Assembly (NCBI RefSeq): GCF_003325755.1
Contig: NZ_QORI02000024.1
Location: 1-55,142 of the forward strand
Reading direction: 5' to 3'
DNA: 55,142 nt
Source: Pseudomonas sp. SST3
Lineage (GTDB): Bacteria; Pseudomonadota; Gammaproteobacteria; Pseudomonadales; Pseudomonadaceae
Below are positions 9,102 through 17,533 of the stretch, piece after piece; positions within the stretch are counted from its first letter, which is position 1, and each line of letters starts with the position of its first letter. Below the pieces are notes generated by a model that saw only the letters and a program-made list of their open reading frames with translations, ran no database searches and was not told where the DNA came from. The position numbers and the translations under genes are program-made.

Positions 9102-11666
9102 ATGTCGAAACGGCGGAAAGTCCTGCTTCTAGCGGTGGTAGGGTTGCTTCTGATCATCCTGGGCATCGGTGTCTATGGCGGCTTGCGCTGGCAGCAACTC
9201 AAGCGCGAGTTGGGCATCGTCACGCTGAACATCAGCGGTGTTCACTTATCGAATGATCAGCTTGAGGTGCGACAAATTGTCTTGATTCGACAGCCTGCAG
9301 GCGACGAACGGCTCTCGGTGCAGGTCGATTCCCTCCGGCTCGGCGTGGAAAGCTGGTGGCGACCGCTTCCGTTTCGCTCGCTGAGCATCAAGCACCTCGA
9401 AGCCCAATGGCAGCCGACACCCGGCGCTCAAACCGCCGATGCCCCGCTGGCCGTCCCTGATCGGCAGCAACTTGAACGCTGGGCGACCTGGGTGCCGCGC
9501 TTTGGACATATCAGCTCGTTCAACCTGACCCTTCCTTGCGAAAGCGGCACCTGCCGAGGACAAGGTGAAATGAGCTGGCGGCAAGCGGAGGACGCGGTGT
9601 TGCCGGTCACGCTGAACCTTCAACTTCGGCGCGAGGCGCACCGGCTGGCATTGCTACTGAACGCCTACGAACAAGCCCAGGAAACTCATGTGAATCTGCA
9701 GCTGGTGCTGGACGGCCAGCAGCGCCTGACCATGCAGAACCAGCTGGCGGCATCTGCCGACACGACACTGTGGCGCGGCACACTGGCCATGAGCGAGCTG
9801 CCGGAAGCACCATGGCTGATGGACTGGCTCGGCGACTGGTTGGCCTATGAGCCGCCGGCTCTGCCCGAGTTGCCTGAGCAGATGCGTATCGGCGCCGGCT
9901 GGGCGCTGCAGGTCGATACAGAGGACCTGACCGGTAGCTGGCAAGCTCTGGACGGCGAGTTTCGCCTGTCCGCCAATTTGCCCGCGCCCTGGCCGGTCGT
10001 GGGCATCGGTCAGGTGCAAGGACAGCTCGACGTCACCGCCAAAGCCGACCGTGGCACCTGGATCCCCACCGAACTGACCACCGATCTGCTGCTGCGACCG
10101 GCGGCAGCGCTGGTCGCCGAACTCCCGGCAGAGCTGAGACCCGATGCGGTCAGCCTGCAAATCACGCCCGCCGCGGCCAACCAACCGGCTGCGGCGCTGC
10201 CTTTGCAGGCGCAGCTAGCCGTCAGCGGCCCCACGTCGCTCACGCTCCGCAGCCAACTCGTGCTCGGGATCGCCGCGCCCTACGGGCTATCGTTCGAACA
10301 GACCCGAGTTCGCGTGCAAAGCGCCGAACTCTCTTTGCCTGAGATGAGCTTGAAAGGTCTCGAGGCCGACCTGCGACTGCATGGCCACGCCTCCGCAGAA
10401 ACCGCTTCCGTTCGGTTCGACAAGGGTTCGCAAATTGCCCTGATGCGCTTCACCAGCGGCACGGATCTGGTGGCGAACAGAGTACAACTGAACTTATCCG
10501 GCCTCGATATTGAAACGAAGTTCTCAAATCGCGAGTTACAGACCCTATCGACCGAAGGCCAAGTCGCGATGACCATTGCCGAACTCAGGCAGCCGTCGCT
10601 GCGACCACAAGGCTGGCGCTGGAGCGGCCGAGTCGATGCCGGACGCGAACGGCTCTTGCTTGAGGGGCCGCTGAGTAACGACGCCGGACTCATCCTGCCG
10701 CTGACGCTCGACCGTAACTGGTCCCGCAAGACGACCCGATTGAACCTGAGCCTTCCCGAACTCTTCCTGCGCGCAGGCAATCCCTTGGCCGCCACACTTG
10801 CCGATTGGCCACAGGTGCTGGAGCTGAACACCGGAAGACTGCAGGGCCAGGGACAGTTCGACCTACCGGGCGATGGCCCTCTCGAGGCAAAGGCGACGCT
10901 CAGTGCCAAAGGACTCGGCGGCATCTATGACCGCACCGAGCTGCGGGGGCTGGACACGACACTATCGGTCGCGCTGCGGCGAGATCAGTTGCACCTGGAC
11001 ATAACCGAACTGACGCTGCAGGAAGCCAATCCCGGCTTCACCTTCGGTCCGCTGCGGTTCAAGGGTGAATATGCCGGCAATATGGATCACCTCGACCGGG
11101 GCCGGCTCGCCTGGACAACAGCCGAGCTGCAACTGCTCGGCGGGCGCCTCTGGCTGGACCCGGGCAAACTTGACCTAGCTGATGACACGCAACAGCTGAG
11201 CGTCCATCTGCGTGGCCTGCAGCTACCGCTGTTACTCGAGGCCTATCCCACCGAGGGACTGTCCGGCACGGGTATAATCGACGGCGAATTGCAGCTGCGG
11301 CGCAGCCCGGCAGGCATAAGCATCGAACAGGGCTCGCTAAAGGCGCGCGAGCCGGGGGGCGCCTTGCAGTTTCGTTCGGCGAAGATTCAGGCGCTGGGTC
11401 AGTCCAACCCGGCTATGCGGCTAGTGACCGAGGCACTGGATGACTTCCATTACGATCTGCTCGCCAGCGATGTGCGCTATGCCACCGATGGCACACTCAA
11501 CCTGGGCCTCAAGCTGCACGGGCGAAACCCGGCCTTGGAAGGTGGCCGCCCGATCAACTTCTCGATTAATCTCGAAGAGGACATTCCGGCTCTGCTAACC
11601 AGTCTGCAGTTGTCCGATCGGGTCAGCGAAACCATTCAACGACGCGTGCAGGAACGCCTCAGATGA
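9102..11666 (+). CDS. ydbH: YdbH family intermembrane lipid transport protein
   Basis: An 854-residue protein with a single N-terminal membrane helix (residues 6-26, VLLLAVVGLLLIILGIGVYG) followed by a long beta-rich, AsmA-like periplasmic region. The C-terminus, with INFSINLEEDIPALLTSLQL, is typical of YdbH. In E. coli YdbH is a bridge-like protein that works with the lipoprotein YnbE to move phospholipids between the inner and outer membranes, redundantly with TamB and YhdP. The start at 9102 has AAAGG just upstream; the frame extends a little further 5' without support. The next two genes are the expected partners, giving a three-gene operon. Confidence 0.88.
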   Translation: MSKRRKVLLLAVVGLLLIILGIGVYGGLRWQQLKRELGIVTLNISGVHLSNDQLEVRQIVLIRQPAGDERLSVQVDSLRLGVESWWRPLPFRSLSIKHLEAQWQPTPGAQTADAPLAVPDRQQLERWATWVPRFGHISSFNLTLPCESGTCRGQGEMSWRQAEDAVLPVTLNLQLRREAHRLALLLNAYEQAQETHVNLQLVLDGQQRLTMQNQLAASADTTLWRGTLAMSELPEAPWLMDWLGDWLAYEPPALPELPEQMRIGAGWALQVDTEDLTGSWQALDGEFRLSANLPAPWPVVGIGQVQGQLDVTAKADRGTWIPTELTTDLLLRPAAALVAELPAELRPDAVSLQITPAAANQPAAALPLQAQLAVSGPTSLTLRSQLVLGIAAPYGLSFEQTRVRVQSAELSLPEMSLKGLEADLRLHGHASAETASVRFDKGSQIALMRFTSGTDLVANRVQLNLSGLDIETKFSNRELQTLSTEGQVAMTIAELRQPSLRPQGWRWSGRVDAGRERLLLEGPLSNDAGLILPLTLDRNWSRKTTRLNLSLPELFLRAGNPLAATLADWPQVLELNTGRLQGQGQFDLPGDGPLEAKATLSAKGLGGIYDRTELRGLDTTLSVALRRDQLHLDITELTLQEANPGFTFGPLRFKGEYAGNMDHLDRGRLAWTTAELQLLGGRLWLDPGKLDLADDTQQLSVHLRGLQLPLLLEAYPTEGLSGTGIIDGELQLRRSPAGISIEQGSLKAREPGGALQFRSAKIQALGQSNPAMRLVTEALDDFHYDLLASDVRYATDGTLNLGLKLHGRNPALEGGRPINFSINLEEDIPALLTSLQLSDRVSETIQRRVQERLR

Positions 11667-11704
11667 GGCACTGTAGCGACACCCCCGACCAGGAGAAGAC
11701 CGTC

Positions 11705-11896
11705 ATGCGGTTGTGCCACCCCATCAGCGTTCTGACGCTGGCTCTGCTGGCCAGCGCCTGCACTCCCCGAGTGGAACTGGCCGTGCCCAACGAGCCGATC
11801 AACATCAACCTCAACGTGAAGATCGAACACGAGATCTACATCAAGGTGGACAAGCAGCTCGACTCGATCATCAACGAAGACAGCGGATTGTTCTGA
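11705..11896 (+). CDS. ynbE: YnbE-like lipoprotein
   Basis: A 63-residue lipoprotein with the signal VLTLALLASAC (lipobox LASAC), then a short conserved tail containing VPNEPININLNVKIEHEIYI. The tail is the hallmark of YnbE, which is thought to multimerise and cap YdbH at the outer membrane. The ATG at 11705 is preceded by AGGAGAAG. It lies 38 bases after ydbH and 8 before ydbL, so the three genes form an operon. The identification rests on motif and context together. Confidence 0.87.
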   Translation: MRLCHPISVLTLALLASACTPRVELAVPNEPININLNVKIEHEIYIKVDKQLDSIINEDSGLF

Positions 11897-11904
11897 GGAG
11901 CCTT

Positions 11905-12249
11905 ATGAAAACCTACCTGAAGCTCGGAACCCTGCTCATGGCGCTGTGCCTGGCCCTGCCTGCCGCTGCCATGTCGCTCAACGAAGCCATGGCCGCGCTC
12001 GGTCAGGCCAAGGCCAGCGGCCAGCTCGGCGAAAGACCCGACGGCTATCTCGGTGTGGTGCAAAGCGATGGCCAGGCCGAGGAGATCGCCAGCCAGATCA
12101 ATCAGGCCCGGCGCGCCGAATACCATCGTCTGGCGCAGAAAAATGGCATCAACGTCAGCGATGTCGAAGCGATCGCCGGGAAGAAAGCCATCGAGAAAAC
12201 ACCACCCGGCCAGATCATCCAGCTCAACGGTACCTGGGTAAAGAAGTAA
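11905..12249 (+). CDS. ydbL: YdbL family (DUF1318) periplasmic protein
   Basis: A 114-residue protein with a signal peptide (MKTYLKLGTLLMALCLALPA, cut near AAA-MS) and a DUF1318 domain: LGERPDGYLGVV, then INQARRAEYHRLAQKNGI, ending GQIIQLNGTWVKK. E. coli YdbL is reported to act as a periplasmic chaperone that limits YnbE multimers. GAGGAG precedes the ATG by a few bases. It is the last gene of the ydbH-ynbE-ydbL operon and is followed by a perfect hairpin. Confidence 0.88.
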   Translation: MKTYLKLGTLLMALCLALPAAAMSLNEAMAALGQAKASGQLGERPDGYLGVVQSDGQAEEIASQINQARRAEYHRLAQKNGINVSDVEAIAGKKAIEKTPPGQIIQLNGTWVKK

Positions 12250-12260
12250 GCGAAGAACTC

Positions 12261-12284
12261 GCGGGGTGCTGATCAGCACCCCGC
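12261..12284. terminator. Perfect palindromic hairpin between convergent genes
   Basis: A 24-base perfect palindrome, arms GCGGGGTGCT and AGCACCCCGC around GATC, lies between the ends of ydbL (+) and the lpxR-like gene (-). It has no good T-run on either side, so termination is inferred from position and stem strength. Confidence 0.6.
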
Positions 12285-12294
12285 ATGGCTGTCG

Positions 12295-13281
12295 TCAGAA
12301 CCAGGCCGAAACCGTCAGTGAACCGAACTGATCATGCTCGTCCTGACCATGAAATTCCCGAGTTCGCCAGACGCTGGCGAACGCCAGCTGCCAGCTGTTC
12401 CAGGTCAATGCGATACCGGCCTTGGCGTCACCCACCCACTCTCGACTGTCTACCGAATGGCTGCTCTTGAAGGTGTTGCCTTCGAGCAACATGTTCTGCG
12501 CCATGTATCGGCCTTCGACGTTAGCGAAGATGTTCCAGGCGAACCCGCCACCGCGCGTGAAGAACATGCTGCCGCTCTGCGCTGGCGCCACTGCCGGGAT
12601 GCTGAAACTACGCGCCAGGCCCTGGCCGATGCGCAGCCCCAGCCCGGCAGAGCCGTAGGTATACAAATTGCCCAACGAGAAGCCCGCGCTCGGCCCGTAC
12701 TCGAATTCCAGTCCGGCAAAGCGTTGCTGCAACCACCAACGGTGCTGGTAGGCCAGATTGACGAAGGGCTCGTTACGCAGCTGGTTGTCCCAGCCCTTGG
12801 GCTCATCGCTGTCGGTGACTTCATGGACCCGGCGCTGGATCTTCTTGCCGCCGGCGGCAGGCCCGACGATTCCCACGTCCAGATGCAAACCGCTTGCACT
12901 GCGCCAGTCTTCATACTGATGACCAGAAAAGATCGACATCCCGGCGAACAGCAGCCCGGCATAGGGACGGTCGTCCTCGATCAGTTCAGCCCGCTCGATA
13001 TCGTTTGGTGTGTAGATCTGATGCCCCAGCCGGTAAGCGACGTTGTCCACCTCGGCGGCACGCCAGCCCGGCAGCACATCGGCAAACTGGCGCGACCAGT
13101 GATCGGCATCGGGTTCGAACGAGCGCATCAGTTCGAAGCCGTTGGTGTAGTGCCCATCACTGCCGGTAGCAATCACATCGTTTTCGATTTTCAGGGAATA
13201 CAGGTCAGCCTGACTGACTACCGGAACACAAGCGACGAGTACGGCGAGGGAAACGCGAGCGTGCAAGCGCGGGATTGCCAT
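12295..13281 (-). CDS. lpxR: LpxR-type outer-membrane lipid A deacylase
   Basis: A 328-residue outer-membrane protein. It has a signal peptide (VSLAVLVACVPVVSQA), then SLKIENDVIATGSDGHYTNG, the family's N-terminal signature (E/D-ND...T-D-YTNG) holding catalytic and calcium-ligand residues. It ends in Phe (LTVSAWF), as usual for beta-barrels. LpxR removes the 3'-acyloxyacyl group of lipid A. AAGGAG precedes the ATG. It converges on the ydb operon. The family call is good; activity on lipid A is inferred. Confidence 0.85.
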   Translation of the reverse strand: MAIPRLHARVSLAVLVACVPVVSQADLYSLKIENDVIATGSDGHYTNGFELMRSFEPDADHWSRQFADVLPGWRAAEVDNVAYRLGHQIYTPNDIERAELIEDDRPYAGLLFAGMSIFSGHQYEDWRSASGLHLDVGIVGPAAGGKKIQRRVHEVTDSDEPKGWDNQLRNEPFVNLAYQHRWWLQQRFAGLEFEYGPSAGFSLGNLYTYGSAGLGLRIGQGLARSFSIPAVAPAQSGSMFFTRGGGFAWNIFANVEGRYMAQNMLLEGNTFKSSHSVDSREWVGDAKAGIALTWNSWQLAFASVWRTREFHGQDEHDQFGSLTVSAWF

Positions 13282-13429
13282 GGCCCAGCTCCTTGGTTAC
13301 ATGCAATAGGGAATGTATGCATGTTTTAGAGCACAGCGTGCCGCCAAACGTTCACAGATGCGCCATAGACCAAGTATCAGTAGGCTGGCCCTTGCACAGA
13401 GCCTAGCCCACCGAATCGAGCGCTGCCGG

Positions 13430-15391
13430 TCAACTGCCTATTACGCCACCATCGTCCTTGGTGATCAGGATCGTGGAAGCGCGCGGGCGCGTCTTGCCAT
13501 CACTGGCCGGGAAACTCAGCTCGGGGTGCTGCACGTTGATCCACATGGCGCGGTAGTCCGGGCTCCAGGTGATACCGGTGATCTCGCACCCGCGCGGGCC
13601 GACCAGGAAGCGCCTAACCTCGCGGGTTCGGGGATCAGCACAGAGCAGCTGGTTGGTCCCCATGGCCTGCATCGCCGCTTCCTCATCACCGTAGTCGGTC
13701 TGGATCCACAGCCGGCCGGCATTGTCGAACGCCAGCCCATCGGGCGACGAAAAGATATCCCCGTTAATGGTGCCGGTCAGGTTGGCCGGCACCGGCTGGC
13801 CCTCTGCGGTCCTGGCGCCAGGCTGCTCACCCGCCAGCAGGAAGATCTCCCAGGTAAACGTGGTGGCGGTCGGATCAGCGCCCTGCTCGCTCCAGCGCAG
13901 GATCTGCCCGTGCAGGTTGACTGGCCGTGGATTGGCCTTGTCGGTGGGCCATTCCACGCCGCGGTTATCGTTGTTGGTCAGCGTCACATAGACCTCGCGG
14001 CTGCGCGGGTGCACTGCCACCCACTCCGGCCGATCCATGGGCGTTGCGCCCACATGGTCGCCAGCAGCACGGGCGTTGAGCAGCACTTCAGCCTGATCGG
14101 CGAAGCCGTTCTCGGCAACTAGGCCATTCTGCCCGTGAACAAGTGCCAGCCACTCGCCGCTGCCGTCTGCATTGAAGCGCGCTACATACAAGGTGCCGCT
14201 GTCCAGCAGCTGCCGATTGGCTTGATCGTCACCCGGCACGTAACGGCCGCTGGGGACGAACTTGTAGACGTACTCGCCCTTGGTGTCGTCGCCTGAATAG
14301 AAGGCCATGCGCCCGTCCTCGCCCAGCGAAAGCACCGAGCACTCGCGACAATAACGGCCGAACGCGGTGCGCTTGACCGGCTTGCTCTGCGGATCGAACG
14401 GATCGACCTCGACCACCCAACCAAAGCGGTTCGGCTCATTCACATGGCCACCGTGGGGTTGCGACGGGTCCGGCGTGGCATTGAAACGCAGGTCGGCGGT
14501 TTCCCAGCCGTAGAGTTTGCTCAGGCCCTTGCCCTCGATGCCATAGCGCTTGTGTGATACGCGCCTGGCCATGTCCTCGGCGTCATGGTTGACGAAGTAG
14601 TTGTGCCAGTTCTCCTCGCACACCAGATAGGTGCCCCAAGGCGTGAAGCCGCTGGAACAGTTATTCAGTGTGCCGATGATTTCGCGCCCGCTGGGGTCGG
14701 AAGCTGTTTTCAGCGCGTCGTTGCCGGCCAGGGGGCCGCTTACGGCCATGGGCGTCATTGCCGAGATGCGGCGGTTGTAGCGCGATGGCATGACCCGCTG
14801 CCATTGACCCTGCGTGTCTTTTTTCACTTCGATAACGCTGACGCCGTGGGCCGCCTGCTCCTTGCGCACCTCATCCAGCGGGCGCTTGCCGTCGACGAAG
14901 GTTATGCCGTTGGGGTGCAGGGGCGGGTTGACGTATTCGTGGTTCATCACCAACAGGCCGTGGCTGTCGGGGTTCTCGGGAAACGGAAAGAAGTGCATGC
15001 CGTCATGGTTGTCGCCGGCCTGCTTGAGCTGAGCCTGCCAGTCGTCGCTGGCGTCCGGGTTCCACTCCGGGGCGTCGGCCATGACGGCATCCCCCCAGGA
15101 AAAGAACGTCCGAGCACTGTAGCCCGGCGCTACCTGCACGCTGTCGAAGGCCGGGTCGAGCTGCGTCGGGATGCCCTTGAAACCGATCAGCGACTCGGAT
15201 TGCACGGCGCTGCGACAGGCGCCCAGGCTGCCGCCGAGAAAGCCCAACGCGGCAAGGCCCATTCCGCCCTTCAGAAGGTTGCGCCGGCTGCGATCGACCA
15301 ACTGCTCCAGCGAGGCGTTAGCGCTCGGGTTGATCGTCTGGTCGTCCAGGGCAGAAAGATTGGCGTGGAAACTCTGGAAATTCTGGTTCAT
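13430..15391 (-). CDS. phoX: PhoX family Tat-exported phosphatase
   Basis: A 653-residue protein with a twin-arginine leader near residue 35 (SRRNLLKGGMGLAALGFLGG), followed by a PhoX (DUF839) domain. Visible motifs are CSSGFTPWGTYLVCEENWHN, PHGGHVNEPNRFGWVVEVDP, GRYCRECSVLSLGEDGRMAF and an EWVAVHPRSREVYVTLTNN strand. PhoX enzymes are calcium/iron alkaline phosphatases exported folded to the periplasm, and they release phosphate from many esters. I prefer the ATG at 15391 to an upstream TTG. The gene lies 34 bases after tonB and is the last of the phytase cluster, so its likely job is to finish dephosphorylating inositol phosphates or other esters. Confidence 0.9.
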   Translation of the reverse strand: MNQNFQSFHANLSALDDQTINPSANASLEQLVDRSRRNLLKGGMGLAALGFLGGSLGACRSAVQSESLIGFKGIPTQLDPAFDSVQVAPGYSARTFFSWGDAVMADAPEWNPDASDDWQAQLKQAGDNHDGMHFFPFPENPDSHGLLVMNHEYVNPPLHPNGITFVDGKRPLDEVRKEQAAHGVSVIEVKKDTQGQWQRVMPSRYNRRISAMTPMAVSGPLAGNDALKTASDPSGREIIGTLNNCSSGFTPWGTYLVCEENWHNYFVNHDAEDMARRVSHKRYGIEGKGLSKLYGWETADLRFNATPDPSQPHGGHVNEPNRFGWVVEVDPFDPQSKPVKRTAFGRYCRECSVLSLGEDGRMAFYSGDDTKGEYVYKFVPSGRYVPGDDQANRQLLDSGTLYVARFNADGSGEWLALVHGQNGLVAENGFADQAEVLLNARAAGDHVGATPMDRPEWVAVHPRSREVYVTLTNNDNRGVEWPTDKANPRPVNLHGQILRWSEQGADPTATTFTWEIFLLAGEQPGARTAEGQPVPANLTGTINGDIFSSPDGLAFDNAGRLWIQTDYGDEEAAMQAMGTNQLLCADPRTREVRRFLVGPRGCEITGITWSPDYRAMWINVQHPELSFPASDGKTRPRASTILITKDDGGVIGS

Positions 15392-15425
15392 TGATGGCTC
15401 GTTCTGCAAAGTGGGTCCAGCCGCA

Positions 15426-16262
15426 TCACTGGATGCGGTAGTGAAAGGTGTTCTTCACCTCGGGAACGGTCACGGCGCGACCGTCGACGATCCGAGGTTG
15501 GTAGCGAAAGCTTTTGGCAGCCGTAATCGACGCCCGGATAAACAGTGGGTGGCAGTCGTCCAGCGCTTTTGGGTTCTCGATCCGTCCCTGCGGGTTGACC
15601 GAGTAACTGACGGTGCAGGTGCCTTCGATGCCTTTGTCCAACGCTCGCGATGGGTAGTCAGGTGCGTCTTTGGCAATGGGCAAATACTGGCGGCTCGCCG
15701 CTGCAGCGGCCTCCTGTCGCGCCCGCTCGGCTGCGGCCGACGCTTCGGCACGTGCCGCCTGTTGGCGCTGTTGTTCCTCTCGAGCCAGTTGCTCGCGACG
15801 TTCGGCTTCGCGCTGCTGCCGCTCGACCTCGATCCGTTCCTGCCGTTCGCGCTCCAGCTGCTCTTTGCGCTGCTGCTCTTTAACGCGTTGCTGCTCTCTG
15901 ATACGCGCCTCTTTCGCCAGCCGTTCTTGCTCGGCGCGCTTGTACGCCAGCTCGGCCTGTTCCAGGCGCTGCTGTTCGACCTGCGGTTCTTCGATGGATT
16001 TTTCCACCAGCGGTTCCGGGGCTGGTGTCGGTTCGGGCTCGACCACGGTTTCGGTAATCGGCGTAGGGGTCGGCAGGCTGATCAGCTGGGTCTTCAGCAC
16101 CTGCGTCTGACTCGGCGCGTTCAGCTCCGGCGTCCAGCCGTGCAGCAACAGACCGAACACCGCTGCGTGTAGCGCGACGGTCGCCACGGCGGCGCCGACA
16201 TGGCGGCGCCATTGCGGCCGGGCTAGCGGAAAGCTGGGCAGGGGCATGCTCAAACTGCTCAT
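15426..16262 (-). CDS. tonB: TonB family energy transducer with TolA-like coiled coil
   Basis: A 278-residue protein. A membrane anchor lies at about residues 22-42 (HVGAAVATVALHAAVFGLLL), then a proline/glutamate stretch (PTPTPITETVVEPEPTPAPE), then a charged Arg/Glu/Gln helix of about 100 residues that resembles TolA. The C-terminal TonB domain (about 200-278) has YPSRALDKGIEGTCTVSYSV and ends near KNTFHYRIQ. It would carry proton-motive energy from the ExbB/ExbD-like pair to the outer-membrane receptor. Its ATG overlaps the exbD stop in an ATGA, indicating translational coupling. The mix of a TonB end and a TolA-like middle is notable. Confidence 0.9.
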   Translation of the reverse strand: MSSLSMPLPSFPLARPQWRRHVGAAVATVALHAAVFGLLLHGWTPELNAPSQTQVLKTQLISLPTPTPITETVVEPEPTPAPEPLVEKSIEEPQVEQQRLEQAELAYKRAEQERLAKEARIREQQRVKEQQRKEQLERERQERIEVERQQREAERREQLAREEQQRQQAARAEASAAAERARQEAAAAASRQYLPIAKDAPDYPSRALDKGIEGTCTVSYSVNPQGRIENPKALDDCHPLFIRASITAAKSFRYQPRIVDGRAVTVPEVKNTFHYRIQ

Positions 16263-16720
16263 GGTGCCAGCTGCCCGGACGGCGCCTCGGTAATCAGACC
16301 GAGATTCATCACCCCGCCGCGCTGCAGCTCGGCGATCCCGGCCACTACGCGGCCATAGTCAGCAGCATCATCGGCACGCACGTAGACCTGGGTGTCGCCG
16401 CGCTCGGCGATGATTGCTACGACTTTCTCGCGCATTTCCTCAAGGTCGATAGCGCTGTCGGTCTGATCTTCAGCATTCAGTTCGGTGCCAAGGTGCCAGT
16501 AGAAGCCTCCGTCGGCCTTAACCGAGAGGGTCAGGATCTGCCGCTCGTTCTCGGTGGGCATCGCCTCGGCCGCCACCTTGGGCAGCTCGATCTTCACGCC
16601 CTGCACCAACATCGGCGCGGTCACCATGAAGATCACCAGCAGCACCAGCATCACGTCGATGTAAGGCACCACATTCATTTCGGCTTTGGGGCCGTGTTTA
16701 CGCTGCGGTTTGACCAGCAT
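16259..16720 (-). CDS. exbD: ExbD/TolR family proton-channel subunit, TolR-like
   Basis: A 153-residue protein with the ExbD/TolR layout: a cytoplasmic start, one membrane helix (MLVLLVIFMVTAPML) with the conserved Asp of VPYIDVMLVLL, and a periplasmic domain ending GVMNLGLITEAP. The segment AEMNVVPYIDVMLVLLVIFM is identical in the housekeeping TolR of this window (45306-45758), so it is closer to TolR than to classical ExbD. The Asp would carry protons. AAGGAG lies eight bases before the ATG. It sits between exbB and tonB in the phytase cluster. Confidence 0.9.
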   Translation of the reverse strand: MLVKPQRKHGPKAEMNVVPYIDVMLVLLVIFMVTAPMLVQGVKIELPKVAAEAMPTENERQILTLSVKADGGFYWHLGTELNAEDQTDSAIDLEEMREKVVAIIAERGDTQVYVRADDAADYGRVVAGIAELQRGGVMNLGLITEAPSGQLAP

Positions 16721-16732
16721 GGCGAAGCTCCT

Positions 16733-17440
16733 TCAGGCGGCAGCGGCGACGCTGGGCGAACCGGCATGCAATCGACGATGCAGGCGTGCCTGTAGCTCAT
16801 TGGCAAAGCTGTAATAGCGGGCACTCAAGGTCTGGCCGCGGGCAGAGAAACGGTTGTAGGCCATCACCGCCGGAATTGCCGCGAACAGGCCGATGGCCGT
16901 GGCGATCAGCGCTTCGGCAATGCCCGGAGCAACCGTGGAGAGCGTCGCCTGCTGCACCATGGACAGGCCCAGGAAGGAGTTCATGATCCCCCACACAGTG
17001 CCGAACAGGCCGATATAAGGGCTGACCGAGCCGACCGTGGCGAGGAACTGCAAGCCACCTTCCAAACGCTCTTCTTGCTCGGAAATCGCGACATACAGGC
17101 TGCGCTCGACCCCCTCGATCACCGCATCCGGCGCAATGCCCGGCTGGCGTTGCAGCTGGCTGAATTCCTGATAGCCAGCGAGAAAGATGTGCTGCAATGC
17201 CGCCTCGCGGGGCAGCGCCTGATCGCTGCCTTCGCGATACAACTGCGTCAGTTCCGCAGCGCTGCGAAAACGCTGCAGAAACGTTTTCAACAGGCGTTCA
17301 TTACGGCGTAAGGACGCGCCACGCTGAATGATGAAGTACCAGCTAGCGATCGAGGCCAGCACCAGAATCACCATCACCAGTTGCACCACCAGGCTGGCCT
17401 CGCTGACCAGTCCCCAGACCGACATGTGTTCACTTTGCAT
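16733..17440 (-). CDS. exbB: ExbB/TolQ family proton-channel subunit, TolQ-like
   Basis: A 235-residue, three-helix MotA/TolQ/ExbB protein. It shares long identical blocks with the TolQ of this window (45771-46463), such as SPYIGLFGTVWGIMNSF and GIAEALIATAIGLFAAIPAV, and also begins MSVWGLVSEASLVVQLVM like TolQ. It would form the pentameric stator that energises the neighbouring TonB. GGAGG lies eight bases before the ATG. The gap to the phytase gene is 93 bases and to exbD 12. The name exbB reflects its linkage to tonB; by sequence it is a TolQ paralogue. Confidence 0.9.
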   Translation of the reverse strand: MQSEHMSVWGLVSEASLVVQLVMVILVLASIASWYFIIQRGASLRRNERLLKTFLQRFRSAAELTQLYREGSDQALPREAALQHIFLAGYQEFSQLQRQPGIAPDAVIEGVERSLYVAISEQEERLEGGLQFLATVGSVSPYIGLFGTVWGIMNSFLGLSMVQQATLSTVAPGIAEALIATAIGLFAAIPAVMAYNRFSARGQTLSARYYSFANELQARLHRRLHAGSPSVAAAA

Positions 17441-17533
17441 CTGTATTTCCTCCGGCCGTTCCGCGGAACGGCACTCGTCGTTTAGTTTCGGGCAACGCTG
17501 CGAGCGTCGCCTGCTGCGCCCATGCGGCCGAAG

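Noticed and set aside
12334..13329. 331-codon plus-strand frame opposite lpxR
   Set aside because: It lies antisense to a clear outer-membrane protein gene and has no recognisable motifs.
13313..15394. Long plus-strand frames (269 codons each) opposite phoX
   Set aside because: Codon-bias shadows of phoX. The minus strand carries the Tat leader and PhoX motifs.
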